Part shown: in pieces, positions 39,994 through 46,585 of the stretch
Layout of the letters: every line of letters starts with the position of its first letter
Position numbering within the stretch: the stretch's first letter is position 1
DNA from: a virus
DNA: 64,000 bases
Direction: 5' to 3' (one strand)
IMG/VR virus record: IMGVR_UViG_3300010413_000025
Coordinates: 1 to 64,000 of that record
Made by a program: the position numbers and the translations under genes
The notes under the pieces: model-generated
Database searches by the model: none
Seen by the model: the letters and a program-made list of their open reading frames with translations, nothing else
Told to the model about the DNA's origin: nothing

Positions 39994-40566
39994 TTAGCGC
40001 CTTATCGCGCCTTTCGTTTTTTCTTCGTCGAACATCACGCCGCAGTATTCCAAAGCTTCGCGAATCTGCGTGAAGTCTCCCTGAATCAGTCGGTCGGTGT
40101 CAACCCAGACGCCGCCGTATTGCTGGTGCAGGATTTTCATTTGCAGGTACCGCCATTCGGCCGCCTTGCGCGCCATTTCCGGGTCGGCGTTTCGTCGCTT
40201 GTCGCAGATTGATTTCACCACGGCTTCGGGGTCGCGAACTATGAACACATTGAACGGATTCAGCGGACGGAATACATGGAAATATTCGATTCCGGTTTTC
40301 ATCATCCACGGCCTGTCGCTGGGGGTTACCCCCTGAATATCGCGAAGGCACGGTGGAACATTCGGTTCGTCGATAGCTGGCAGGGTGCAGAATGGCAGGC
40401 CGAAATACTGTTTCAGAATCGCCTTGATCTGCTGATTTTCGAACGTGTCATACCCGGCGGACTGCTGCTGCCGGTTTCCCCAGTACAGGCCGTGCGCGGC
40501 GAATATTGCTGCCACCATGCTAGATCGGCTGCGGCTTGTCATCCATAGCAAAATCGGGCTGTGCAT
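39994..40566 (-). CDS. Sulfotransferase-like P-loop protein
   Basis: 190 residues (MHSPILLWMTSRSRSSMVAA). The N-terminal strand-loop-helix ILLWMTSRSRSSMVAAIF corresponds to the PAPS 5'-phosphosulfate loop, and VFIVRDPEAVVKSICDKRRN to the 3'-phosphate-binding R..P...S segment. ATG at 40566 kept because GGGGGGAC precedes it and the strand would otherwise be lost. It would transfer sulfate to a sugar or other hydroxyl. Substrate unknown. Confidence 0.7.
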   Translation of the reverse strand: MHSPILLWMTSRSRSSMVAAIFAAHGLYWGNRQQQSAGYDTFENQQIKAILKQYFGLPFCTLPAIDEPNVPPCLRDIQGVTPSDRPWMMKTGIEYFHVFRPLNPFNVFIVRDPEAVVKSICDKRRNADPEMARKAAEWRYLQMKILHQQYGGVWVDTDRLIQGDFTQIREALEYCGVMFDEEKTKGAIRR

Positions 40567-40852
40567 CGGGTCCCCCCATGTGCGCTATTTGATTGTCCAG
40601 CTGTAACTGTGTGTCCTGAAACAGCTGCATGAAAGTGTCGGCAAATACTGGCAAGGTCAGGCGGCCCTGTCCAGTCTTCGACTGTACCTGCGTCATCAGG
40701 ACGGCCAGTACGTCGACAGCCCCTGCCAGATAGTCCAGCCGCCGAATGTGGTAGTCGTCCGAATCCATGGGCGCCCCGTCCATTTGCGACGTTATGTGCC
40801 GATCCCATGCTTCGGCCAGTGTTTCCATTATCGGTCCGGTTGTCGCTGTCAT
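40520..40852 (-). CDS. Hypothetical 110-residue helical protein
   Basis: MTATTGPIMETLAEAWDRHI. Helical (RRLDYLAGAVDVLAVLMTQV, FADTFMQLFQDTQLQLDNQI) with a polar tail. Starts the operon that leads into the sulfotransferase gene, overlapping it by 47 nt. Function unknown. Confidence 0.55.
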   Translation of the reverse strand: MTATTGPIMETLAEAWDRHITSQMDGAPMDSDDYHIRRLDYLAGAVDVLAVLMTQVQSKTGQGRLTLPVFADTFMQLFQDTQLQLDNQIAHMGGPDAQPDFAMDDKPQPI

Positions 40853-40891
40853 GTTATAAAATCCCCGGAAAATATAACCTTTAAGGTATAA

Positions 40892-40911
40892 GCCCGGGTT
40901 CCATCCCGGGC
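40892..40911 (-). terminator. Hairpin terminator candidate before the modification operon
   Basis: Perfect 7-bp GCCCGGG/CCCGGGC stem with a TTCCAT loop. On the minus strand it is followed by TTATACC, a weak T-run; on the plus strand TTTT follows after three nt. A second 6-bp GGCGCC hairpin lies at 41008-41025, right after the upstream gene's stop. The rest of 40853-41033 shows no gene. Confidence 0.5.
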
Positions 40912-41033
40912 CGATTTTAGTTAGGTTTCTGATCGGTTAGCTATTCATTCAAAGCCCCCCTGCGTGTAGTTCAACGGTTATTAAGGCAGCCACCCGTTCG
41001 GACAGTAGGCGCCTTCCGTGGCGCCCCTGTCAA

Positions 41034-41783
41034 TTACGCGGCCAGTTCCACCACGCTGTCGGTCAGCAGGTGAAGCTTTTCCGTCTTGCGGACGATGTCC
41101 ACCACGTTCGTGCCCTTCAGGGCTTCGGTCGCGGCGTTGAACATGCGCCACGCCGACCGGCCTGTGCGGGTGAACGAATCGTGGTCGGGCGCGTCCCACT
41201 GCTGGACCAGCTTCGGGAACCGGTGGGCGTTCATGATGCCCTGACGCAGCATTTCGACCATGATGTGTTCGGCTTCGAACGTGGCCAGCTGGCGCGACTT
41301 ATAGGCTTCGAACCGGGTGTTCTGGAATTCCGCCTTGTTCACCATCTGACCGATTGAACCAGCGACGATTTCGGGCAGGTCCAGAAGGATGTTGCCGGAT
41401 TCGCCCGCCGTATGCTTGCGCACGGCCTTGACTTCGCCGCTGAACGACAGGTTGTCGCATACGAACACGCTTGCGCCGATTGCGATGCCAGCCCCGAACC
41501 GCTTCGAATGACTGTTACGCATTCCGACCATCAGGGCGTAGTCCTGCGTCGTCAGGTTTTTGCCTTCGACTTCGAACATGCCGAAATAGTCACGGCCGCC
41601 GTTGTTCAGGCCGTGGACCTGATCGGCGATGGTGAAACCGCGTTCAGCCAGCTTGCTTTCGACCAGATCAACGAAATAGTCGTGGCCTATCGGCTGGTAG
41701 GTCTTCGTCGACGCGGGCAGCGTCGGGTTCGACAGTTCCGAACGATTCACCTTTTTCGAACCACAGTGCAGAATAATAGACAT
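41034..41783 (-). CDS. DUF932-family protein
   Basis: 249 residues (MSIILHCGSKKVNRSELSNP). FGMFEVEGKNLTTQDYALMV, GMRNSHSKRFGAGIAIGASV and FVCDNLSFSG are the ordered segments of the DUF932/phage-plasmid-related family. Role unknown; members are common in phages and plasmids. It is the only gene read directly from the TTGACA-type promoter at 41.8 kb, suggesting high expression. Confidence 0.75.
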   Translation of the reverse strand: MSIILHCGSKKVNRSELSNPTLPASTKTYQPIGHDYFVDLVESKLAERGFTIADQVHGLNNGGRDYFGMFEVEGKNLTTQDYALMVGMRNSHSKRFGAGIAIGASVFVCDNLSFSGEVKAVRKHTAGESGNILLDLPEIVAGSIGQMVNKAEFQNTRFEAYKSRQLATFEAEHIMVEMLRQGIMNAHRFPKLVQQWDAPDHDSFTRTGRSAWRMFNAATEALKGTNVVDIVRKTEKLHLLTDSVVELAA

Positions 41784-41814
41784 GTTGTTTCCCCTTTCTC
41801 AGTTGACGATTTGA

Positions 41815-41844
41815 AGTTTACAGCGGCATTCACGCTGCTGTCAA
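41815..41844 (-). promoter_or_regulatory. Strong sigma70 promoter
   Basis: TTGACA (41839-41844), 18-nt spacer, TAAACT (41815-41820) on the minus strand, 32 nt before the DUF932 gene. Different from the CTAAAGTTTCCTG family. Confidence 0.75.
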
Positions 41845-41877
41845 TAAATTTTTCGGCAGTACCACCGTTTCCTTTAG

Positions 41878-42099
41878 CTAAATCAGGAAAAAATGTTTGT
41901 CGTTGCGAATCTTCACCCAGCGCGATGCGCGGTCCCGACTGTCACCTTCCAGCAGTGAATCCGGCGCCACCAGTGCGTGCTGTCCCTTCGCGAATGCCAC
42001 GTTGTCGACCCGCAGAATGGTCCAAATATCGCCCCATTCCTTGATGATCTGGCGGCCCTTCGCCGTTTTTGCTTCCAGTCGTACAGTGTTCGGTTTCAC
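41878..42099 (-). CDS. Hypothetical 73-residue protein (GTG start)
   Basis: From the GTG at 42099 (VKPNTVRLEAKTAKGRQIIK), with GAAAGGGGAAAAC as ribosome-binding site. Small alpha/beta protein with WGDIWTILRVDNVAFAKGQH and a basic end (SRWVKIRNDKHFFLI). Function unknown. Confidence 0.6.
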   Translation of the reverse strand: MKPNTVRLEAKTAKGRQIIKEWGDIWTILRVDNVAFAKGQHALVAPDSLLEGDSRDRASRWVKIRNDKHFFLI

Positions 42100-42308
42100 G
42101 CGTTTTCCCCTTTCAAAAGTTTTTCGGCGACCGCGCGGCTGATATTGCGCGCGCCGATGCTGAAGTATGCCCGGGTCTTGTCCACGCCGTTTTTCGACCG
42201 CGTGATAAGCTGGCACTCCACGTTTCCGCAGGCTGAATGCTGGCGGTACCCATCGCAATGGATTCCCGGCTGTTTGCGTGCGGCTTCGATCATTTCGGTA
42301 GTATTCAT
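42096..42308 (-). CDS. Hypothetical 70-residue Cys-containing protein
   Basis: MNTTEMIEAARKQPGIHCDG. Contains C and H residues in HCDGYRQHSACGNVECQL, a possible metal site. Standard early ribosome-binding site. Function unknown. Confidence 0.6.
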   Translation of the reverse strand: MNTTEMIEAARKQPGIHCDGYRQHSACGNVECQLITRSKNGVDKTRAYFSIGARNISRAVAEKLLKGENA

Positions 42309-42322
42309 TTCGTTTCCCCTTT

Positions 42323-42336
42323 GGCCGTCCGTGGCC
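42323..42336 (-). repeat. Intergenic GGCC hairpin, copy 4
   Basis: GGCC-GTCCGT-GGCC immediately before the CAAAGGGGAAAC ribosome-binding site of the 70-residue gene, so it is within the leader of that cistron. Confidence 0.7.
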
Positions 42337-42343
42337 GGTCAGT

Positions 42344-42565
42344 TTAGATTTCGGTCCAGCTGTCTTTTTCCAGTTTGACGCCGTCGTTCAGCATTTCCTG
42401 AAGGACCATGGCGTTTTCGGCGGCGTTGCCCGGGCAGCCCCACAGGGCCTTCGCTGCCCACTGGCGCCCCTTGCGGTTCTGGACGACAGTCGCGAACATG
42501 TCGGCGTCGGCATCTTCGAAAATTTCCTGCGCGGGCCGGACGATCACTTTGAATTTCAGTTCCAT
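42344..42565 (-). CDS. Hypothetical 73-residue protein
   Basis: MELKFKVIVRPAQEIFEDAD. Alpha/beta pattern (ADMFATVVQNRKGRQWAAKA). First gene after the promoter at 42.6 kb. Function unknown. Confidence 0.6.
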   Translation of the reverse strand: MELKFKVIVRPAQEIFEDADADMFATVVQNRKGRQWAAKALWGCPGNAAENAMVLQEMLNDGVKLEKDSWTEI

Positions 42566-42607
42566 TTCATTTCCCCTTTCTGGTCGGTGTTACTTAATTT
42601 AGCGACC

Positions 42608-42636
42608 ACCTTACAGGAAACTTTAGCCTGCCGCAA
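42608..42636 (-). promoter_or_regulatory. Early promoter, family copy at 42.62 kb
   Basis: TTGCGG (42631-42636), 17-nt spacer with CTAAAGTTTCCTG, TAAGGT (42608-42613). Downstream TGGTCG and CGACCA form a perfect 6-bp inverted repeat around TAAATTAAG. Confidence 0.8.
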
Positions 42637-42645
42637 CAAATTTTT

Positions 42646-42969
42646 TCACTTTTCCCATACGTCGGTGGTCCCTTCGACCCAGCGGTGGCCGTAGCTGTCC
42701 ACGAATGATACCCGGGCGGTCACGGTCCAGCGCACCGCGTATTCGTCGCGGCTGTATCCCGGTTCTGTGGTGCGAACCATCAGCCCGGCGTTCATCAGGT
42801 CGCCGAATGCCATGCTGCGCGCCCCAGCGACCCACAGGGCGGTCGTCACCGGCTGTTCCAGTGTCAGCGCAAGGATCACGCCCTTTCGCAGCAGACGCGC
42901 GGCCCTGCGCAGGCTGCGGGGGTGTTCCGGGCCGAAGTCGACCCATTCACCGTTCAGGAATGCAATCAT
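42646..42969 (-). CDS. Hypothetical 107-residue protein
   Basis: From the ATG at 42969 (MIAFLNGEWVDFGPEHPRSL). Contains RRAARLLRKGVILALTLEQP and a C-terminal WVEGTTDVWEK. Overlaps the preceding TGA. No family recognised. Confidence 0.6.
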   Translation of the reverse strand: MIAFLNGEWVDFGPEHPRSLRRAARLLRKGVILALTLEQPVTTALWVAGARSMAFGDLMNAGLMVRTTEPGYSRDEYAVRWTVTARVSFVDSYGHRWVEGTTDVWEK

Positions 42970-43214
42970 TTTTTGTCCCCTTCGAAAAACCACAGGGCGT
43001 ATACAGCGCCCTTTGTGTACGTCACGGTGCCCGTGTCGCCCACTTCCACGTCGTGCACCCCATTGAATGAACCGTTCACAAAAATGTGACCTTCACCCGC
43101 GTCGTCCACCGCCCGGGCGTACCCGGCGTAGTGCCGGGGATAGCCCCATTCGTCCTTCCGGGTCTGGTTCGGGACGACTTCGACGATTTCCGCCTTGCGC
43201 GTGGTGCCGATCAC
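42966..43214 (-). CDS. Hypothetical 82-residue beta-rich protein
   Basis: MIGTTRKAEIVEVVPNQTRK. Beta-barrel-like (GEGHIFVNGSFNGVHDVEVG, DTGTVTYTKGAVYALWFF). Function unknown. Confidence 0.6.
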   Translation of the reverse strand: MIGTTRKAEIVEVVPNQTRKDEWGYPRHYAGYARAVDDAGEGHIFVNGSFNGVHDVEVGDTGTVTYTKGAVYALWFFEGDKK

Positions 43215-43498
43215 GACAGCACCTGCACAGGGTAAAGTTCGCGGATTTTGTTCGCCATGGCGAATACGTGCTGGTCGTCGCTATCGCGAACGTGCGACCA
43301 GTCCCACAGCAGGTCGGTCGACAGCCGGGCGCCTTTCAGGTCGCCGAACCCGTTCCCTTCCAGCCGGACTTTCGCCTGCTGCAAATCGTTCAGCAGCGTG
43401 CGGTGCTTCCCCTGATAGTGCAGGAAATCCACCACCAGCTGCCACGCTTCGTCGCGCTTGGTCATGAAGTCTTCCAGTTCTTTCAGTGTGTCGGTCAT
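43211..43498 (-). CDS. Hypothetical 95-residue helical protein
   Basis: MTDTLKELEDFMTKRDEAWQ. Helices with TLLNDLQQAKVRLEG and WDWSHVRDSDDQHVFAMANK. Function unknown. Confidence 0.6.
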   Translation of the reverse strand: MTDTLKELEDFMTKRDEAWQLVVDFLHYQGKHRTLLNDLQQAKVRLEGNGFGDLKGARLSTDLLWDWSHVRDSDDQHVFAMANKIRELYPVQVLS

Positions 43499-43509
43499 GA
43501 TCGTTCCCC

Positions 43510-43713
43510 TTAGTACAGGCCCGCCAGACGGCGGCGTTGCAGTTCGGCGTATGCGTAGTGCATTTCGTCGATGTAGTACCCGGCGTTTTCGCCTTCCGGG
43601 TTCGCTTCCGACGCTTCGCGCGCGTCCTGAATGATGAACCGCAGCTGGTCGATGCTTTTCCGCTTCAGGCCGCGCTGGTAGGCTGCGTGGTCCATTTTTT
43701 TCGCTGTTGCCAT
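43510..43713 (-). CDS. Hypothetical 67-residue protein
   Basis: From the ATG at 43713 (MATAKKMDHAAYQRGLKRKS), with AGAAAGGGGAAAC as ribosome-binding site. Helical with a Tyr-rich end (GYYIDEMHYAYAELQRRRLA). First gene behind the promoter at 43.77 kb. Confidence 0.6.
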   Translation of the reverse strand: MATAKKMDHAAYQRGLKRKSIDQLRFIIQDAREASEANPEGENAGYYIDEMHYAYAELQRRRLAGLY

Positions 43714-43762
43714 GTCGTTTCCCCTTTCTGAATTTCGGCTGGTGTTACTTAACTTAGCGACC

Positions 43763-43791
43763 ACCTTACAGGAACCTTTAGCCCGTTGCAA
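43763..43791 (-). promoter_or_regulatory. Early promoter, family copy at 43.78 kb
   Basis: TTGCAA (43786-43791), 17-nt spacer with CTAAAGGTTCCTG, TAAGGT (43763-43768), then GGTCGCTAAGTTAAG. Confidence 0.85.
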
Positions 43792-43800
43792 CAAATTTTT

Positions 43801-44370
43801 TCAGTTTTCCCACAAATAAACCGCCGACAGCGCCCGCAGGAACAAATCCCGGTGTCCTTCGGTCAGGACTTCCAGCAGCTGCGCCTTTTCGCGCATGTAC
43901 ACCACCGCAAAATTCGGGTCGTACAGCGTTATCGACCGCGTGTTGTCCAGCAGGTCCGCCAGCTTGACCGTCTTCGCCATGGCCGACGCCTGCGCCGTGT
44001 GCGCCCGATCCAGTGCCTTGCGGGCTGCCCGGTTGCCGTCTTCCGGCGTACTAATATCGGTCAGCTGCTGAACCAGCCGGACCATGCTTGACCCCAGCCC
44101 ATGCTGTAACAGGTCAGTAGCGGTCACGTCGGTGTCTTCCAGCACGTCATGCAGGTAGGCCGCGCCTATCATATCCACGTCAGGGAAAACGCCCCCGACA
44201 AGCCGTGCGACAGCCACGGGGTGCGTCACGTAGGGTTCGCCGGTGTACTTGCGCACCTGCCCGGCGTGGGCTTCCACGGCGACCCGCAGGGCGGTGTCCA
44301 GCAGGTCCACCGAACGCGGGGCCACAGTGCAGTGCCATCCGTGGCCGTTCTTCAGTATATCGTCAGTCAT
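43801..44370 (-). CDS. HD-domain (p)ppGpp hydrolase-like enzyme (MESH1/SpoT-HD type)
   Basis: 189 residues from the ATG at 44370. EAHAGQVRKYTGEPYVTHPV (33-52), then AAYLHDVLEDTDV (HD at 74-75, ED at 78-79) and KTVKLADLLDNT. These are the metal-binding H, HD, ED and K..D..N motifs of RelA/SpoT hydrolase domains. No synthetase or ACT domains follow, so it is a stand-alone small alarmone hydrolase. It may remove host (p)ppGpp during infection. Confidence 0.8.
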   Translation of the reverse strand: MTDDILKNGHGWHCTVAPRSVDLLDTALRVAVEAHAGQVRKYTGEPYVTHPVAVARLVGGVFPDVDMIGAAYLHDVLEDTDVTATDLLQHGLGSSMVRLVQQLTDISTPEDGNRAARKALDRAHTAQASAMAKTVKLADLLDNTRSITLYDPNFAVVYMREKAQLLEVLTEGHRDLFLRALSAVYLWEN

Positions 44371-44381
44371 CAGTGTTCCCC

Positions 44382-44669
44382 TTAAATCAGTGCGTCCAGC
44401 GGGCCGCGCTTCATGTCGGCCACCACATTGTGATGGTAGCCGCTGCGGTCCTGATAAAAGCCCCGGCAGTCGTAGCCGTTGTTTCGGCGGCGGTCTTCCT
44501 GCGTGTGGTAGGTCTTCCCACCACAGCGAAAGCAAACCCCGCCCGGGCCTTTCGGCTTGCCGTTTTCCACGTACGTGATGAACTGGCCGGTGCCCGCACA
44601 GCGGCGGCAGTGGTGGTTCCCGGTCACGGTGTAGTCGTTGTCGATCACGCCTATGTTCTGAATTTTCAT
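44382..44669 (-). CDS. DnaJ-type zinc-finger small protein
   Basis: 95 residues from the ATG at 44669 (MKIQNIGVIDNDYTVTGNHH). CRRCAGTGQF and CFRCGGKTYH give two CxxCxG knuckles, as in the DnaJ Cys-rich zinc domain. Probably binds one zinc. Target unknown. Confidence 0.65.
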   Translation of the reverse strand: MKIQNIGVIDNDYTVTGNHHCRRCAGTGQFITYVENGKPKGPGGVCFRCGGKTYHTQEDRRRNNGYDCRGFYQDRSGYHHNVVADMKRGPLDALI

Positions 44670-44680
44670 TTCGGTTCCCC

Positions 44681-44794
44681 TTAGTACAGCGGTTTCATCG
44701 GACGGTTGCGGGCAGCCTTGAATTCGATCCAGAAAATCCCGGCTACTGCGGCGGTTCCGGCTACTACTGCAATCAGTGTCATGAATGTGGTCAT
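44681..44794 (-). CDS. Very small membrane protein (37 residues)
   Basis: MTTFMTLIAVVAGTAAVAGI ... MKPLY. One membrane segment followed by a basic tail. Clear ribosome-binding site AGAAAGGAAAAC. First gene behind the promoter at 44.85 kb. Confidence 0.6.
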   Translation of the reverse strand: MTTFMTLIAVVAGTAAVAGIFWIEFKAARNRPMKPLY

Positions 44795-44841
44795 TTCGTT
44801 TTCCTTTCTGATTTCGTGTGGTCTTACTTAACTTAACGACC

Positions 44842-44870
44842 ACCTTACAGGAAACTTTAGCCCATTACAA
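44842..44870 (-). promoter_or_regulatory. Early promoter, family copy at 44.86 kb
   Basis: TTGTAA (44865-44870), 17-nt spacer with CTAAAGTTTCCTG, TAAGGT (44842-44847). Downstream GTGGTC and GACCAC form a perfect 6-bp inverted repeat around TTAAGTTAAG. Confidence 0.85.
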
Positions 44871-44878
44871 CAAATTTT

Positions 44879-45295
44879 TTACGCTTTGCGGCTGATCTTG
44901 TACATGCAGACGATTCGCTTCCGGCGGTTCTTTGACCAGTCTAGCACTTCGCTTCCGGCCACGGCGCCCAAGTGCCGCGAATAGCTGACAATATAGCGGT
45001 CTGGGAATGCGCCCGGCTTTTCGGTCAGCAGGCGGTTCAGGGTCAGGCCGGTGCGGGCCGGGATTTGCGTCGCGTCGATTCGTTCCCATGTGTAGCCCAA
45101 AGATTCCAGCGCGTCCAGCGTTTGCCAGATAAAGGTCCCGTCCCGGGGCTTGCGGCCCTGACATTCCAGCGCGTAGTGGGCCATTTCGTAGCCTTCGCCA
45201 GTCGCTATCGCCAGCGCCTTTACTGCGCAGTCGTTGCGCTCGAAAAATTCGTTCGATGTTTCCATGACCTTTTCGTAAAGTTCGTAGGGTGTCAT
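44879..45295 (-). CDS. Papain-like cysteine-peptidase-fold protein (candidate, second)
   Basis: 138 residues from the ATG at 45295 (MTPYELYEKVMETSNEFFER). FFERNDCAVKALAIATGEGY carries the NDC(A/T)V.A motif of a broad phage family with a papain-like core. GRKPRDGTF follows, and SYSRHLGAVAG could supply the His. Activity is inferred from these motifs only. Confidence 0.55.
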   Translation of the reverse strand: MTPYELYEKVMETSNEFFERNDCAVKALAIATGEGYEMAHYALECQGRKPRDGTFIWQTLDALESLGYTWERIDATQIPARTGLTLNRLLTEKPGAFPDRYIVSYSRHLGAVAGSEVLDWSKNRRKRIVCMYKISRKA

Positions 45296-45318
45296 CTTTC
45301 TGTACCTTTCTGGTTTGG

Positions 45319-45332
45319 GGCCGTCCATGGCC
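45319..45332 (-). repeat. Intergenic GGCC hairpin, copy 5
   Basis: GGCC-GTCCAT-GGCC between the 123-residue gene's stop and the following cistron. Confidence 0.7.
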
Positions 45333-45344
45333 CGGGGGTTCGTT

Positions 45345-45716
45345 TTAGGCTTCGTGGCGGTCGGCCATCCACTGTTTGTACCCGGCCTGCGTCTGCGGGT
45401 AACCGTCGGCCTTCAGCCACTTTTTGATGTGACTCAGGACGAAACCCTTCGACTGCACGATTTCCAGCGGGGTTTCACCAGCGGCCATGCGGCCCAGATA
45501 TTCTTCGACGGTGAAGTTCTTGCAAAGGAAGGTGATCCACGGACCCTTGCTGCTGGTCGACGCGTACTTGAAGCGGGCAATAAAAGCGGGCTTCGCGATG
45601 CCTTCGCGGGTCGGGTGACAGGGCTGCGTGTAGTATTCAGTCATTTCGCCCTGTTCGCCGTTGTAGGTCAGGTAGCCGCCGTGGTAGCTGAAGTCGTCGC
45701 GGTTGAATTTGGTCAT
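45345..45716 (-). CDS. Hypothetical 123-residue protein
   Basis: MTKFNRDDFSYHGGYLTYNG. Aromatic-rich beta start, then a helical part with FTVEEYLGRMAAGETPLEIV. First gene behind the promoter at 45.78 kb, with the standard early ribosome-binding site. Function unknown. Confidence 0.6.
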   Translation of the reverse strand: MTKFNRDDFSYHGGYLTYNGEQGEMTEYYTQPCHPTREGIAKPAFIARFKYASTSSKGPWITFLCKNFTVEEYLGRMAAGETPLEIVQSKGFVLSHIKKWLKADGYPQTQAGYKQWMADRHEA

Positions 45717-45770
45717 TTCGTTTCCCCTTTCTGATCTGGTTTGTGTTGCCGTTCACTTAACTTAACGGCA

Positions 45771-45799
45771 AGGTTACCGGAACCTTTAGGGCATTACAA
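45771..45799 (-). promoter_or_regulatory. Early promoter, family copy at 45.78 kb
   Basis: TTGTAA (45794-45799), 17-nt spacer with CTAAAGGTTCC, TAACCT (45771-45776). Downstream TTGCCGTT and AACGGCAA form a perfect 8-bp inverted repeat, different in sequence from the GGTCG-type repeats at other copies. Confidence 0.8.
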
Positions 45800-45831
45800 C
45801 AATTTTTTTCGTTTTTACCGAAAAAAGTTTG

Positions 45832-45845
45832 GGCCGTCCGTGGCC
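45832..45845 (-). repeat. Intergenic GGCC hairpin, copy 6
   Basis: GGGCC-GTCCGT-GGCCC, a 5-bp stem between the 84-residue gene's stop and the next promoter. Confidence 0.7.
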
Positions 45846-45854
45846 CGGTTCTTG

Positions 45855-46109
45855 CTACAGCCGGTCGATATTGTCCAGCAGCTTGCGGATCGCAGCCGTT
45901 CGGGCTTCGTCGCGCCGCAGCCAGACGCGTTCCGGCTTGTACCCGACGTGGTCGATGATCACGGCCCGGCCGTCGGAGTAGTATTTGTAGTCGCCGCGTG
46001 CGACACGTGTCACGCGCCCTTCCTTGATCTTCACGCCGCCGTCGCGGGTGTACACCATGACGTACACGGTCGTGCGGGGTTTCAGTTCGTCGAATTCTCT
46101 ACCTTGCAT
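45855..46109 (-). CDS. Hypothetical 84-residue beta-rich protein
   Basis: MQGREFDELKPRTTVYVMVY. Small beta-barrel pattern (KIKEGRVTRVARGDYKYYSD, RAVIIDHVGYKPERVW) with a basic C-terminal helix. Function unknown. Confidence 0.6.
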   Translation of the reverse strand: MQGREFDELKPRTTVYVMVYTRDGGVKIKEGRVTRVARGDYKYYSDGRAVIIDHVGYKPERVWLRRDEARTAAIRKLLDNIDRL

Positions 46110-46130
46110 AGTATCACCTTTCTAGGTTGT

Positions 46131-46144
46131 GGCCGTCCATGGCC
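46131..46144 (-). repeat. Intergenic GGCC hairpin, copy 7
   Basis: GGCC-GTCCAT-GGCC, 7 nt past the stop of the 120-residue gene. Confidence 0.7.
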
Positions 46145-46151
46145 GTCAGGG

Positions 46152-46514
46152 TTAGTTTACGGGGTAGGTCCAGTCCAGCCCGTAGTCGTAACGAAAATGG
46201 TCGTCGTCACGTGCGTGATATTCGTCGGCACTGCGCAGCCAGCGAATCGCGGTTTCCCGGGTGCGGGCGCCCATGGCCACCACGTCGGCCACCAGCTTTT
46301 CGAACTTGGCGGCGTTGCGGGCGAACATTTCGCGTTCGTGCTGTTCCTGCCCGGCGCAGTCGTCGGAAACCTGCTGCGCCAGCACGCGCAGTTCGTCCAT
46401 CGACATGGCGTCGAAGTTCACCCAGCGCGGGCGGATGCCGTGGGCCGACTTGTATTCGTCCCAGATATAGATTTCCAGAAATTCGCGGTCGTTGCAGGTG
46501 CTGAAGTCGTTCAT
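46152..46514 (-). CDS. Hypothetical 120-residue helical protein
   Basis: MNDFSTCNDREFLEIYIWDE. Helical with AQQVSDDCAGQEQHEREMFA and a Tyr/Asp-rich end (DDDHFRYDYGLDWTYPVN). First gene behind the promoter at 46.57 kb. Function unknown. Confidence 0.6.
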   Translation of the reverse strand: MNDFSTCNDREFLEIYIWDEYKSAHGIRPRWVNFDAMSMDELRVLAQQVSDDCAGQEQHEREMFARNAAKFEKLVADVVAMGARTRETAIRWLRSADEYHARDDDHFRYDYGLDWTYPVN

Positions 46515-46556
46515 TTTGTGTCCCCTTTCTGTTGTCGTTCACTTAACTTAACGGCA

Positions 46557-46585
46557 ACTCTACAGGAAACTTTAGCCCACTGCAA
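46557..46585 (-). promoter_or_regulatory. Early promoter, family copy at 46.57 kb
   Basis: TTGCAG (46580-46585), 17-nt spacer with CTAAAGTTTCCTG, TAGAGT (46557-46562). Downstream GTTGCCGTT and AACGACAAC form a near-perfect 9-bp inverted repeat. It overlaps the end of the methyltransferase gene. Confidence 0.8.

Noticed and set aside
40960-41035. tRNA-like sequence TGTAGTTCAACGGTTA
   Set aside because: It resembles the start of a tRNA, but there is no matching D-stem partner, anticodon arm, T-arm or acceptor 3' strand.
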